Below, one piece after another: positions 47,081-56,027 of a stretch of 64,000 nt of DNA; position 1 is the first letter of the stretch; each line of letters opens with the position of its first letter. The translations under genes were made by a program, and so were the position numbers. The stretch comes from Ruegeria spongiae. Its GTDB lineage: Bacteria; Pseudomonadota; Alphaproteobacteria; Rhodobacterales; Rhodobacteraceae. The DNA lies in the NCBI RefSeq assembly GCF_023502395.1, contig NZ_JAMFMB010000025.1, positions 1 through 64,000 on the forward strand, given 5' to 3'. Under the pieces are notes generated by a model. The model was not told the DNA's origin and ran no database searches. It saw nothing but the letters and a program-made list of their open reading frames with translations.

Positions 47081-47980
47081 ATGCGGATAGCAATTTTGAC
47101 TGGAGGCCCCTCCTCTGAACGCGAGATGTCTTTCGCGACAGGGCGCGAGGTTGCCTGGGCGATGGAACAACTTGGCTACGGGTTTGTCGAGCTCGATATC
47201 GCGCAGCCTTTCTACAACGACCTGCTGGAATTTGCGCCGGACGTCGCCTTTATGGGCCTGCTTGGTGGCACCGGTGAGAACGGCTCGATTCAGGGCATGA
47301 TGGAAGTCATGCAGATCCCGTACACCCATTCCGGCGTTGCCGCGTCAGCGACCGCCATGAACAAGGAAATGAGCAAGGCGATCTTTCGCGATGCGGGCTT
47401 GCCGGTCCCCAAGGGCGGGTTGATGCAGAAAGACGAGATTCAGAAAAGCCACGCCATGGACGCGCCTTATATCGTCAAACCCAACGATGACGGGTCCAGC
47501 CTTGGCGGCTTGTTCATGGTCGATGACCTGACGGGGCCGACCCCGGATCTGAGCGGGACATCGCGCGATGTGTGGCTGGTCGAAGAATATATTCCCGGAC
47601 GCGAACTGACCGTTGGCGTGATGGGCGACAAGGCGCTTGCGGTCCATCAATTCGATATCGACGGATTGTATGACTATGACCAGAAGTACCATCACCTGGA
47701 CAGCAATCACATTCTGCCAGCCCCGGTTCCGCCTGAGATCGAGCACCGCCTGCTTGATCTGGCCGAACAGGCGCACCGGGTTTTGGGGTGCCGCGGGTTG
47801 AGCCGGACGGATTTTCGCTGGGACGAGAGCAAGGGCGTAGACGGTGTCTGCATCCTCGAACTCAATACCTTGCCTGGTTTGCGGCGAAATTCGAATGCCG
47901 GAGAACAGGCCGCCTATAGGGGCTACAGCTTTCCGCAGCTATGCGACTGGCTCATTCAGGATGCGTCACTGAACCGCTGA
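47081..47980 (+). CDS. D-alanine-D-alanine ligase-like ATP-grasp enzyme
   Basis: A 300-residue ATP-grasp protein from ATG 47081 (MRIAILTGGPSSEREMS, aligning with Ddl N-termini); GTG 47051 would add ten residues. Ddl features present are GSSLGG, the omega loop YDQKYHHLDSNHILPAP, RTDFRWDE and ELNTLPGL with the metal-binding Glu/Asn. The normally conserved Met-Thr...His-Ser-Leu-x-Pro segment after PG reads LRRNSNAGEQ. That suggests a different second substrate. The gene sits 28 bases before a PP-loop synthetase gene, so a specialised amide or peptide ligation is more likely than a housekeeping role (inference). Confidence 0.82.
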   Translation: MRIAILTGGPSSEREMSFATGREVAWAMEQLGYGFVELDIAQPFYNDLLEFAPDVAFMGLLGGTGENGSIQGMMEVMQIPYTHSGVAASATAMNKEMSKAIFRDAGLPVPKGGLMQKDEIQKSHAMDAPYIVKPNDDGSSLGGLFMVDDLTGPTPDLSGTSRDVWLVEEYIPGRELTVGVMGDKALAVHQFDIDGLYDYDQKYHHLDSNHILPAPVPPEIEHRLLDLAEQAHRVLGCRGLSRTDFRWDESKGVDGVCILELNTLPGLRRNSNAGEQAAYRGYSFPQLCDWLIQDASLNR

Positions 47981-48008
47981 CCTCGGCAGAGAGAAGGAAA
48001 TTATTCTG

Positions 48009-49667
48009 ATGGCAACCGAAGCTGTCCGTCTGTGCACGACGCATGACCTGCCGTTCAATCGGCTGTTTCGCTATCAATACGTCCTCGCCAGAACCGACCT
48101 GGCCCTGCCGGGGTTCTCAGCGGTTCAAATGGGTGGGTTTGTTCTGCAGACCGGGCAGGATCTGCCCTGTCACACGCTGGTGGACATGCAGGGACGGAGC
48201 ATCGGCTATGTCTTCGGACAGGCCGTCACCCATGCCGGGGTTCCCTTTGCGCAGGCTGTGGCGCAGCTCATAGATGCGCAGGCCGAAGATGCGCGGGACC
48301 GGTTCGAGGACCTGATCGTCCATACGGTCGGCCGGTTTGGCATTCTCGCGGATCTCGGCGGTGGCCCCGGCCTCTATCAGGATGCCAGCGGTGTCATCGG
48401 GGCGGTGGAGAACGCGGACCTTGGGCGGATCGCGTCGTCTTTGAACCTGTGTCTGGATCGTCCGGTCGAAAAATCACCGCTGTTCGTCGATGCCGACACC
48501 GATACCCGCCATTGTGTCTGCGGGTTGTCTTTCACCGAAGATGCCGCGGTTGCCCGCATCAACCCCTCCTACCGGTTCGACCTGACCGCGTGGCAGGGGG
48601 ACCGGTTCTGGCCCCGCGAGGGTGATCTGTTTGAACATCCCGCCGAAAATTATGCGCAAGCGCTCGATGAGATCATCGACTCTGTGCGTGCCGTCACCAG
48701 ACGCATGACCATGGACCATCCCGTGGTCCTGAGCCTGAGCGGAGGGTATGACAGCCGGGCCATCTATGCGATCTCGGATCTGGAGACCCGCGGAAGGTTC
48801 GCGCAGATATTCGCGGCCGTTCACAACAGGATTGGGTGGTATGATGCGATGGTCGCATCCTCCGTATGCGGTCTGGATGGGTTGGGTCTGGAAATACATC
48901 AGACCGCGCGCCCCAGACGGTTCTCAACCGCCGAACAACTGGACAAGGACACCATTTCCTTTTCGGTTGCCAGCGGCAAAACCGGTATCCCCCCCATTGA
49001 AACGCAACTGGGGAGCTGGGCCAAGATTCGCGACAACGGGATCGTCATGCGGGGCCAGCAGATCCCGATCCTCAAGGCGCTCTTTGTCCGGGAGCGCGAC
49101 CCGAAAGCCTGGACGCCGGAGTTTCTGGTCGGCCGGGTCGCGACCTTGCTCAGATGTGGCGCCGCGCCGGAGGACACCAGGCAGGCGGTCGCCCGCGCCA
49201 CCCTGGATCTGCAGGCGGGTTTTCCGACCGCCGCGCGCGCCAGAATTGTCGACCTGCTGCTGATGGAGGCCATCAACGGGCCGGAACTGACCGAGATGTT
49301 CACCGGGTTTTCGCATGCCTTTTATACCTCGCCGTTCAACAGCCGTCGTCTGATTCAATTATTTGCCGGGTTCGACACGTCTCATCGCGCCAACCTGTCC
49401 ACCTTTCACCATCTTCTGATGCGGGCCGACGCACGCACCTGCGGGATCGCGACCGCAGGGCAGGTCAAGCAGGTCAAGGGATGGGAAGAGGACGGCGGGA
49501 TTGTCCACAGGTACAACCTGATAAACCAGTATTCCGAGTCCTATGCCGAACGTGTCGGAGAACCGGCACCCCCGGTTCAGCTCCGCCGCTTCAGCACTTT
49601 CGGGGCGGTTGGTGTGGAACGGCCCAGGAATATACTCAGGCTTGCGATGGCCGCTCGCCGCGCCTGA
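48009..49667 (+). CDS. Asparagine-synthetase-like PP-loop ligase
   Basis: A 552-residue protein of the AsnB/beta-lactam-synthetase class. The ATP-pyrophosphatase motif is LSLSGGYDSRAIY (~residue 241), and the C-terminal part has YTSPFNSRRLIQLFAGF and KQVKGWEEDGG, usual for this fold. The second residue is Ala (MATEAV), so the catalytic Cys of the glutaminase domain is absent. The N-terminal ~200 residues are a degenerate version of that domain. It should adenylate a carboxylate and use an amine other than glutamine-derived ammonia. Tight linkage to the Ddl-like gene suggests sequential steps in one small pathway. Confidence 0.82.
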   Translation: MATEAVRLCTTHDLPFNRLFRYQYVLARTDLALPGFSAVQMGGFVLQTGQDLPCHTLVDMQGRSIGYVFGQAVTHAGVPFAQAVAQLIDAQAEDARDRFEDLIVHTVGRFGILADLGGGPGLYQDASGVIGAVENADLGRIASSLNLCLDRPVEKSPLFVDADTDTRHCVCGLSFTEDAAVARINPSYRFDLTAWQGDRFWPREGDLFEHPAENYAQALDEIIDSVRAVTRRMTMDHPVVLSLSGGYDSRAIYAISDLETRGRFAQIFAAVHNRIGWYDAMVASSVCGLDGLGLEIHQTARPRRFSTAEQLDKDTISFSVASGKTGIPPIETQLGSWAKIRDNGIVMRGQQIPILKALFVRERDPKAWTPEFLVGRVATLLRCGAAPEDTRQAVARATLDLQAGFPTAARARIVDLLLMEAINGPELTEMFTGFSHAFYTSPFNSRRLIQLFAGFDTSHRANLSTFHHLLMRADARTCGIATAGQVKQVKGWEEDGGIVHRYNLINQYSESYAERVGEPAPPVQLRRFSTFGAVGVERPRNILRLAMAARRA

Positions 49668-49719
49668 TCTGATAACACCACTGCGGCAGCCTGTGCCGTT
49701 AAAGCCTGCGTTCCGGGCG

Positions 49720-50757
49720 TCAGCCCCCTTCACGGGCCTCGGGCCAGGCCTCTGCCGGGGGGTGGTGACGCTTGCGCAGCGCGAACAAAACCCCACCGGC
49801 GGCGGCCTGCAGCAGCACCATCGACAGCGCGATCCAGGCCAGCGAAATGGCCTCGGCGGCGCCAACCCCAAAGGCACCGAACAGATAGACGAAGATCTGC
49901 TCGCGGATGCCGATGCCGTTCACCGAAGCCGGGATCATCATCACAAAAAGCGAGACCGGGATGATCCCGAAATAGATGATGATCGGCAGCTCGATCCCCA
50001 GCGACAGACCGATCAGGTAGTAGTGCAGCACCACATTGGCCTGGAACACGATCGAGATGGCCATGCAGCGATAGACCGCATCCATGCGGGTGCCGAAGAC
50101 CCGCGCGGTTTCCGAGATATTGGCGGCGATTGCGCGCAGCTTGGAAAAGCCGGGCAGGCGCCAGATCCGGGCTTCGCTGCTCTGACGTCGCATCAGCATC
50201 AGCGCCAGCCCGGCCAGCACCAGCAGCGCCGCAACCGCCGCCAGAATCCAGTGGATGCCGGTTTTGCCGACGATTTCTCTACCCACAAGGGGCAGCGCCA
50301 GACCGGCCAGCACCAGCAGGCCGAACATGCCCGTCAGCCGCTCAACGAAGAGGATCAGGAAGGAGCGTGTATACGATCTGACCCGGTCGGAAATGTCATA
50401 GGCGCGCATGAAATCGCCGCTCATCAGACCGGGCAGGAAGGCGTTGAAGAACACCCCGATCGAATAGGCGCGCAGCAGCTCGATCAGCGGCACGGCAAAG
50501 CCCTGCGCGGCCAGCAGGATCTGCCAACGCCAGGAACACAGCAGGTAGCCCGCCACGTTGAGCGAGAAGGACAGGATCAGCAGCCAGGGATCGGCGCGCC
50601 CGATCGCGCTCCAGATCTCGTCCATATTGTCGATCTGGGTATAAAGCAGCCAACCCAGCAGCCCGGCGCTGATCATCGCCTTGATGGCCAGTGAAATCAC
50701 CGCACGTCTGCGGCTCTTGGCAGGTTTGGCCACCTCTGGGGGGGGCGTGTCACTCAT
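49720..50757 (-). CDS. YbhN/LPG-synthase-TM-like integral membrane protein
   Basis: A 345-residue polytopic protein of the UPF0104 family (membrane part of lysylphosphatidylglycerol synthase), with about eight hydrophobic segments. The conserved family stretches are SWRWQILLAAQG, FFNAFLPGLMSGDFMRAY and IPASVNGIGIREQIFVYLFG. Roles in lipid or lipid-linked sugar translocation have been proposed for relatives. Its start overlaps the acyltransferase stop by eight bases. A run of eight C (50738-50745) lies within codons 4-7, an unusual spot prone to slippage. Confidence 0.88.
   Translation of the reverse strand: MSDTPPPEVAKPAKSRRRAVISLAIKAMISAGLLGWLLYTQIDNMDEIWSAIGRADPWLLILSFSLNVAGYLLCSWRWQILLAAQGFAVPLIELLRAYSIGVFFNAFLPGLMSGDFMRAYDISDRVRSYTRSFLILFVERLTGMFGLLVLAGLALPLVGREIVGKTGIHWILAAVAALLVLAGLALMLMRRQSSEARIWRLPGFSKLRAIAANISETARVFGTRMDAVYRCMAISIVFQANVVLHYYLIGLSLGIELPIIIYFGIIPVSLFVMMIPASVNGIGIREQIFVYLFGAFGVGAAEAISLAWIALSMVLLQAAAGGVLFALRKRHHPPAEAWPEAREGG
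50738..50745 (-). repeat. C8 homopolymer at the start of the YbhN-like gene
   Basis: Eight G on the plus strand (eight C in the coding strand) encode the prolines of TPPPEV right after the start codon. A one-base change would stop synthesis of almost the whole protein. It also lies in the eight-base overlap zone with the previous gene. Confidence 0.6.
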
Positions 50758-51490
50758 CTTCTTGCACCCGTTTGCGGAACAGCTTGGCGGGCACCCCGCC
50801 CATGATGCTCAGGGGGGCCACGTCTCGGGTCACCACGGCGCCTGCCGAGATAATGCTGCCACGCCCGATCCGTACCCCGTCCAGAACCGTCACGCCACCG
50901 CCCAGCCAGACGTCATCCTCGATCACGATGCCCTGGCTCTCGAAACCCTGGGCATTCATCGGTCGCGTGAGGTCGCCGAATTTGTGGTTGCCCGCCACGA
51001 TATGGCAATGCCCGCCGATCAGGGCATTGTCGCCGATCGTCAGCCCGCCCTGACCGTTCAGGATGGTATAGGCGCCCACGAAGCAATTGTCGCCCAGCGT
51101 GACATGCCCGTCATAGCCGGTTTCGAACCGCGCGCCTTGGATGATCTGGTTGTGCGCGCCCAGTGTGACCGTGGCATCCACGCTTTTGATATCGAAAGAC
51201 ACGGCTTCGTCGATCAACGTGCCTGCCCCGATCGACAGGCGTCGCGGGCAGCGCAGAGTGACACCGCGCGAGATCGCCGCGCCCTTGCCGTATTGCCCCA
51301 GCAGGGCGGGGTAGATCTTCTGCCGTAGCAGCAATCCGGCGGCACCGGGGAAATTGCTCAGCAACATGGTGATCAACTCGTATTTTACCAGATCCCGCAG
51401 GCGCGCGCCGCCAACGATCCGGGCCATGTAGCTTTTCAAGGCGCCGTCCCGGGATTGGGTCAGATGCTGTCCGTCGATATGCCGGCCCAT
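50750..51490 (-). CDS. Hexapeptide-repeat acyltransferase (LbH, WbbJ/maltose-acetyltransferase-like)
   Basis: A 246-residue protein with left-handed beta-helix hexapeptides over ~80-230 (ISIGAGTLID-type repeats, LGDNCFVGAYTILNG, IGDNALIGGHCHIVAGNH). It ends in the standard IMGGVPAKLFRKR. It likely O- or N-acetylates a sugar of the glycan. AGGAA precedes ATG 51490. It is upstream of, and overlaps, the YbhN-like gene. Confidence 0.9.
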   Translation of the reverse strand: MGRHIDGQHLTQSRDGALKSYMARIVGGARLRDLVKYELITMLLSNFPGAAGLLLRQKIYPALLGQYGKGAAISRGVTLRCPRRLSIGAGTLIDEAVSFDIKSVDATVTLGAHNQIIQGARFETGYDGHVTLGDNCFVGAYTILNGQGGLTIGDNALIGGHCHIVAGNHKFGDLTRPMNAQGFESQGIVIEDDVWLGGGVTVLDGVRIGRGSIISAGAVVTRDVAPLSIMGGVPAKLFRKRVQEDE

Positions 51491-51757
51491 GAAAATTCCT
51501 GTTGTCGAATACCTGCCGCGCGCAGCGGCTCGCCCTGTCTAGCACAGCCATCGGGAAATGATATCGCCGTTGCGCACCGTTGGGCGGCGGGGCAGGGGGG
51601 AGAGTGGCGCGAAACCCCCGCGCGGATCGCTGGACAGCGCAGATGCCGCGACCCTATAGTCGGCCTCGACCCGGCGCTTCCGGGCGGGCACCAAAGGGAG
51701 GTGCCTTTTTAGTCATTGTTTAGGTATTTCGGACAATCAGGTCCGGGGGGAAAGAGT

Positions 51758-52606
51758 ATGGACAAATTAAAGGGTGGCGGGTTTCAGAAGATACTCTCGA
51801 TCGTAGGCCGTCTGATTCCCGGCCTGCGGCTGAAGACCACCATTTATCTCAAGCTGATCTATGGCCCGCGGAAGTTCTTCCGCACCTACACGTCGGGTTT
51901 TTACCGGATCGATCACATCTATGACGTGATGAAAGAATTCTCGAACCAGTTCGAGGGCAAGTTCTCGGTCATCGAGTTCGGCGTCGCCGATGGCTATGCC
52001 TTCACCAAGAAGCTGTATGCCGCTGAATATCTGGGCGTGTCCGACCGGTTCCGGTTCCACGGCTTCGACACGTTCGAAGGCCTGCCCGAGATCGATGACG
52101 ATGTCGACAGCAGCCTGGTGGCGGGCGACAGCTGGGAAGAGGGGACATACAAGGGCCGCCAGGAAGAACTGCAGGCCCATTGCGCCGAAAGATACGACAA
52201 TTTCGAACTGCACAAGGGGCTGTTCGAGGACACGCTGACGCAGGAGTTTCTGGACACGCTGGAAGAATACAAACCGGCGTTGATCTGGATCGATTGCGAT
52301 CTCTATTCCAGCACCAAATCGATTTTCGAGCGGCTGCTGCCCTATATCCCCACCGGCTGCGTGATCTATTTCGACGACATCTACTACAATTACAGTTCGC
52401 GCTTCACCGGCGAGATGCGCGCCGTGCACGAGATCAACAGCGGCAAGTTCGGTGAGAATGTGGAACTGGTGCCCGATACGGCGCTGTCGTGGGATTCCAA
52501 CCGGCTCTATCGCATGATCAACATGGACGCCAAGACCAAGCATGTGCTCAGGAAGACCCGGACCGACGGCATCCGGTTCCGTGCCGACGATTCACCTTTT
52601 CCCTGA
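51758..52606 (+). CDS. TylF/MycF-type O-methyltransferase
   Basis: SAM-dependent class I methyltransferase of 282 residues. Motifs are VIEFGVADGYAFTKKL (SAM site), HGFDTFEGLPE, and the metal-binding IDCDLYSSTKSIFERLLPY with IYFDDIYYN. TylF-family enzymes methylate sugar hydroxyls in a Mg-dependent way, so it may methylate a glycan residue. The start is ATG 51758 after GGGGGGAAAG; the frame from 51716 adds 14 poorly supported residues. It stands alone, divergent from the acyltransferase. Confidence 0.87.
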   Translation: MDKLKGGGFQKILSIVGRLIPGLRLKTTIYLKLIYGPRKFFRTYTSGFYRIDHIYDVMKEFSNQFEGKFSVIEFGVADGYAFTKKLYAAEYLGVSDRFRFHGFDTFEGLPEIDDDVDSSLVAGDSWEEGTYKGRQEELQAHCAERYDNFELHKGLFEDTLTQEFLDTLEEYKPALIWIDCDLYSSTKSIFERLLPYIPTGCVIYFDDIYYNYSSRFTGEMRAVHEINSGKFGENVELVPDTALSWDSNRLYRMINMDAKTKHVLRKTRTDGIRFRADDSPFP

Positions 52607-52692
52607 TCTCCGGCCAGATCGGTCGGCGCCGTGCATGGACCCTGCCGCCCGGGTGGAGCACACCGAAACGTTTCGGGAAATGGGGTCCGCCT

Positions 52693-54159
52693 TTATCCGG
52701 GTTTGCGACCGGTCGCGCCGGTGCGAAAAACCAGCAATGTCGCAAGCAATGGCAACAGCCATATGATCCGGGCCTGATACCGGTGATGCGGATCGGACAG
52801 CACACCGGTGACGAGCGCGTTGCCCACCATGGTCACGAGCACCAGAACGACGAGAATGCGCAGCGACCGGTCTGTGTCTGCGCGTGATACCAGATACAGG
52901 ACCATCGCCAATCCGGCCAAGGCGGAGAGATACACGACAATCGAAAGCGCCTCGAACGGGTAGCGCCCGCTCACGGCCCGGGAGTCGCCATAAGCCGCGA
53001 GTTCGCTTTGCGTCATGAACGATGGTGCGGCTTCCCGGAACACCCGTTTGGCCGTCTTGAATTCGAACAGGCCGAACTTGCGGATCTGGGTCAGAAAATT
53101 TCTGGCGGAGGCGGTGAACTGAAGGCCGGGCCATTTTCCGGCGGCGGTCAGGAAGACGGCGGCGTCTTCCCGGGCGAGCCGGGTTTTCATCTCTGGGTCT
53201 GCTTGCTGGTAAAAACTGTCTCCCTGCCAGAGAAACAGCGTTGAATCGGTATTGGGGAGCGGCCGCGCGGCGCAGATCGCAAATTCGTCCGGATCGCACC
53301 CCTGCTCGATCATCCGCGCCACGGGCCCATCCTCGATCCCGCGCGCCGTCAGGAACGGAGGGTTGACCGGCCAGCTTCCGAAAACGGTATAGGCGACGAA
53401 GGCGAACAGAAAGACCCCAAGAATTCCGGTTGCGAAGGCAGATGTAACGCCGATCCATCCGGAAATGCGAGGCCGGTATTTGCGCGAAACCGCCAACAGG
53501 GTAACGAATAGGATCAAGCCAAGAGAGACCAGAATATGACTGCTGTGGAACAGTATGACGGCCACAAGAAGGCCCCACAGGAAAACAAACGCGCTTCGTG
53601 ACAGTGTGCCAGTGCGGTAGCAAAGCAAAAATATGATGAGAGGGATCAGGCCTGAAAACACATCGGGCATGCTGTAGCTTGTGAAGTAAGGCAGCGGAGT
53701 AAGTGCGGCACACACAACTCCTGCTGCCAGAAAGGCTGAAACAGGTCGTTTCGGACAGACCTCGCGACACACCAGCCAGACCACCAGGGCTATGATGAGG
53801 GATTGGAATAAAACGATCAGAAACGGGCTGACTTGCCAGAGATTGAACAAGATCACCCCGTAATAGGGTGAACGGGACATCTGGATTAACTTCTTGCCCC
53901 CGTCGTTGCCGGCATTTTCGTCGGGTGGGTCGCCGGCCTCGGTCGTGGTGACCGAAATGTTGCTCGGAGCGTCGTTGCTCAAAGGGTCGGCGCGTTCGGA
54001 TTTCACCACCACGCCGGTAACCGCTTCTCCCGCATCGTAGTAGCCGTGGGTGTCGAAAAAGACGAAGGGAAATCCGTTCAGCGCCGCTGGTATACATTGT
54101 AGCAGGGCAAAAAACACAATCGCGGCGAGAGGTGCAAAGTTACGAAATCGGCCTGACAC
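52693..54159 (-). CDS. Polytopic membrane protein of unknown function (GT-C-like topology)
   Basis: A 488-residue protein with about ten hydrophobic segments and two soluble loops (~55-95 and ~265-390). The early FDTHGYYDAG carries an acidic residue after TM1, as in many GT-C glycosyltransferases, but no family could be named. The start is GTG 54159. It is convergent with the TylF-type gene and downstream of the epimerase gene on the same strand. A lipid-linked sugar glycosyltransferase is a guess from topology and context only. A long overlapping open frame at 52592-54097 in another phase is a composition artefact. Confidence 0.7.
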   Translation of the reverse strand: MSGRFRNFAPLAAIVFFALLQCIPAALNGFPFVFFDTHGYYDAGEAVTGVVVKSERADPLSNDAPSNISVTTTEAGDPPDENAGNDGGKKLIQMSRSPYYGVILFNLWQVSPFLIVLFQSLIIALVVWLVCREVCPKRPVSAFLAAGVVCAALTPLPYFTSYSMPDVFSGLIPLIIFLLCYRTGTLSRSAFVFLWGLLVAVILFHSSHILVSLGLILFVTLLAVSRKYRPRISGWIGVTSAFATGILGVFLFAFVAYTVFGSWPVNPPFLTARGIEDGPVARMIEQGCDPDEFAICAARPLPNTDSTLFLWQGDSFYQQADPEMKTRLAREDAAVFLTAAGKWPGLQFTASARNFLTQIRKFGLFEFKTAKRVFREAAPSFMTQSELAAYGDSRAVSGRYPFEALSIVVYLSALAGLAMVLYLVSRADTDRSLRILVVLVLVTMVGNALVTGVLSDPHHRYQARIIWLLPLLATLLVFRTGATGRKPG

Positions 54160-54377
54160 TAGAAACTCGCGGCAAAGACAAAAAAAGCTTGATACATTAA
54201 TGGCATATTTGCAGCCAGATGCGAGATGTTTCTCGCGGATATCCCTCTATCTTCGCATAGATGTACCTAACTTTGCGCCGATGACCGGGCGTTTCCCGCC
54301 GGGTGCGATCACCAGCGGCAAGCTGACACATTCCGGTCCGCTGCCCATAATCGGTTGGGTGTTGCCCGACATTGGGC

Positions 54378-55391
54378 TTACTTTCTGTAATACTCTCTGA
54401 ACCAGGCAACGAACAGGTCGATGCCGTCGCGAATGTCGGTCTGCGGTTGATAGCCGGTCAGCGTCTGCAGCAGCGACGCATCGGCCCAGGTCGCCGGGAC
54501 ATCGCCCATCTGCATCGGCATGTAGTTGCGGATCGCCTTCTTCGACAGGCTCTCTTCGATGGCCTCGACGAAATCCAGCAGCCGCACCTTGGTCGAGTTT
54601 CCGATATTGACGACCCGGAACGGGGCCACCGGCGACAGGCTGTCGCCGGGAGGGATGTCTTCGGCTGTCTGCGGCCGCTCGGGAACCGCATCCACCAGCA
54701 GGCGGATGGCGCGCACGAGATCGGTCACATAGGTGAAGTCGCGATACATGTCGCCGTGGTTGTAAATATCGATCGGGCGGTCATCGAGGATGGCATCGAC
54801 AAATTTGAACAGCGCAAGGTCGGGCCTTCCCCACGGGCCATAGACCGTGAAAAACCGGAACATCGTCGTCGGAAGGTCCCACAGATGCGCATAGGAATGC
54901 GCCATCGCCTCGTTGGCCTTCTTGGTGGCGGCATAGATGGTCAGCTGGGTGTCGGCCTTTTCGGTCTCGCTGAAGGGCATGTCCTCGTTGGCGCCATAGA
55001 CCGACGAGGTCGAGGCCATCAACAGATGCTGCACGCCCAGCCGGCGGGCGGCCTCCATCACATTGAACGTGCCGATCACGTTCGAGTCGATATAGGAGCG
55101 CGGATTTTCCAGGCTGTAGCGCACCCCGGCCTGCGCTGCGAGGTGAACCACGATCTCGGGCTGGAACGCGTCGGCGACCCGGTCTAGCAGTTCCTGGTCT
55201 TCCAGCATGCCCTCGGTTGCCGCGAAATTCGGTTTCTGCAACAGCATGGCATGGCGGCGGCGTTTCAAAGCGACATCGTAATAGTCCGTCATGCCGTCAT
55301 AGCCGTGGACAACAAACCCCTCGGACAGAAGCAATTCGGCAAGGTAATAACCGATGAACCCGGCGCTGCCGGTGATCAGGACACGTTTCAT
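54378..55391 (-). CDS. NAD-dependent epimerase, UDP-glucuronate 4-epimerase-like
   Basis: Extended SDR of 337 residues: ITGSAGFIGYYLAELLL at the N-terminus, HLAAQAGVRYSLENP (typical of UDP-glucuronate 4-epimerases), STSSVYGAN, catalytic YAATKKANE, and FFTVYGPWGRPDLA. It probably converts the Ugd product UDP-glucuronate to UDP-galacturonate. GGAG lies upstream of ATG 55391. Confidence 0.92.
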   Translation of the reverse strand: MKRVLITGSAGFIGYYLAELLLSEGFVVHGYDGMTDYYDVALKRRRHAMLLQKPNFAATEGMLEDQELLDRVADAFQPEIVVHLAAQAGVRYSLENPRSYIDSNVIGTFNVMEAARRLGVQHLLMASTSSVYGANEDMPFSETEKADTQLTIYAATKKANEAMAHSYAHLWDLPTTMFRFFTVYGPWGRPDLALFKFVDAILDDRPIDIYNHGDMYRDFTYVTDLVRAIRLLVDAVPERPQTAEDIPPGDSLSPVAPFRVVNIGNSTKVRLLDFVEAIEESLSKKAIRNYMPMQMGDVPATWADASLLQTLTGYQPQTDIRDGIDLFVAWFREYYRK

Positions 55392-55633
55392 CTGGGTTTG
55401 CTCTCCTGGTACCCTCAGGTATGGTCCGTTTTCTACTAGCCATGTTCTGCGGTTTGAACCACCCCCGGGTTTTCCGGAGCGTTATCGGTCCAATAGGTAG
55501 GCTGCTTTCCGGTCGGCATTCAAGTTCACATGGAAAGCCGTTTTTGCTTCTCGCGGCGTGATACATCTGACAAGCTTTGGCAAACTTGGGCTGCGATATC
55601 AGCCCGCATGCGGAGGAGAGCCGGGCTCTTGCC

Positions 55634-56026
55634 TCAATCTGCCCGTCTGAAGACGATCCGCCTGCTCAGGATGTAATTCACCAGCAGTGACACCGCCGCG
55701 CCGACGGCCAGCGCGTGCAACTCCGATGACAGAAACAGGCTTGCCACTCCGACGAGCACAAGCCGTACGGCCAGGGCAAATCCCGTCGACAGCAGATACA
55801 TTCCGAGGCGTCGCAACGACAGTCTGGAGGTCTTGCTATGGAAGGACCACAACTCGTGCAGCACGTAGTTGAAGCAGGCCGCCGTGAGAAATCCAACTGC
55901 TGCGGCCAGCACCAGAGGCAGGTCAAACCCCACCGCCAGCCACAGCGACACGCCGATATCCACCGCAAAGCCAAGACAAACCACCGTAGCGAACCTGGCG
56001 AGTTCTCCCCAACTCCTGTCGCTCAT
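55634..56026 (-). CDS. GtrA-family membrane protein
   Basis: A four-helix GtrA-like protein of 130 residues (ELARFATVVCLGFAVDIGVS, LAAAVGFLTAACFNYVLHELW, ending ALAVGAAVSLLVNYILSRRIVF). GtrA-type proteins are linked to flipping polyprenyl-linked sugars. ATG 56026 begins one base after the upstream FAD-protein stop (TGACATG). A longer start at 56056 is possible but overlaps that gene by 29 bases. It is the last gene of a three-gene operon with a glycosyltransferase. Confidence 0.88.
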   Translation of the reverse strand: MSDRSWGELARFATVVCLGFAVDIGVSLWLAVGFDLPLVLAAAVGFLTAACFNYVLHELWSFHSKTSRLSLRRLGMYLLSTGFALAVRLVLVGVASLFLSSELHALAVGAAVSLLVNYILSRRIVFRRAD

Positions 56027-56027
56027 G

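Noticed and set aside
48009-49667. Lasso-peptide cyclase
   Set aside because: The AsnB-like fold fits, but no precursor peptide or leader peptidase gene was found nearby; capsule or small-amide roles fit the context better.
52592-54097. 501-codon minus-strand open frame overlapping the membrane protein gene
   Set aside because: It is in another phase of the 52693-54159 gene, is Arg/Pro/His-rich and has no domain. The accepted frame has coherent membrane helices and a normal composition.
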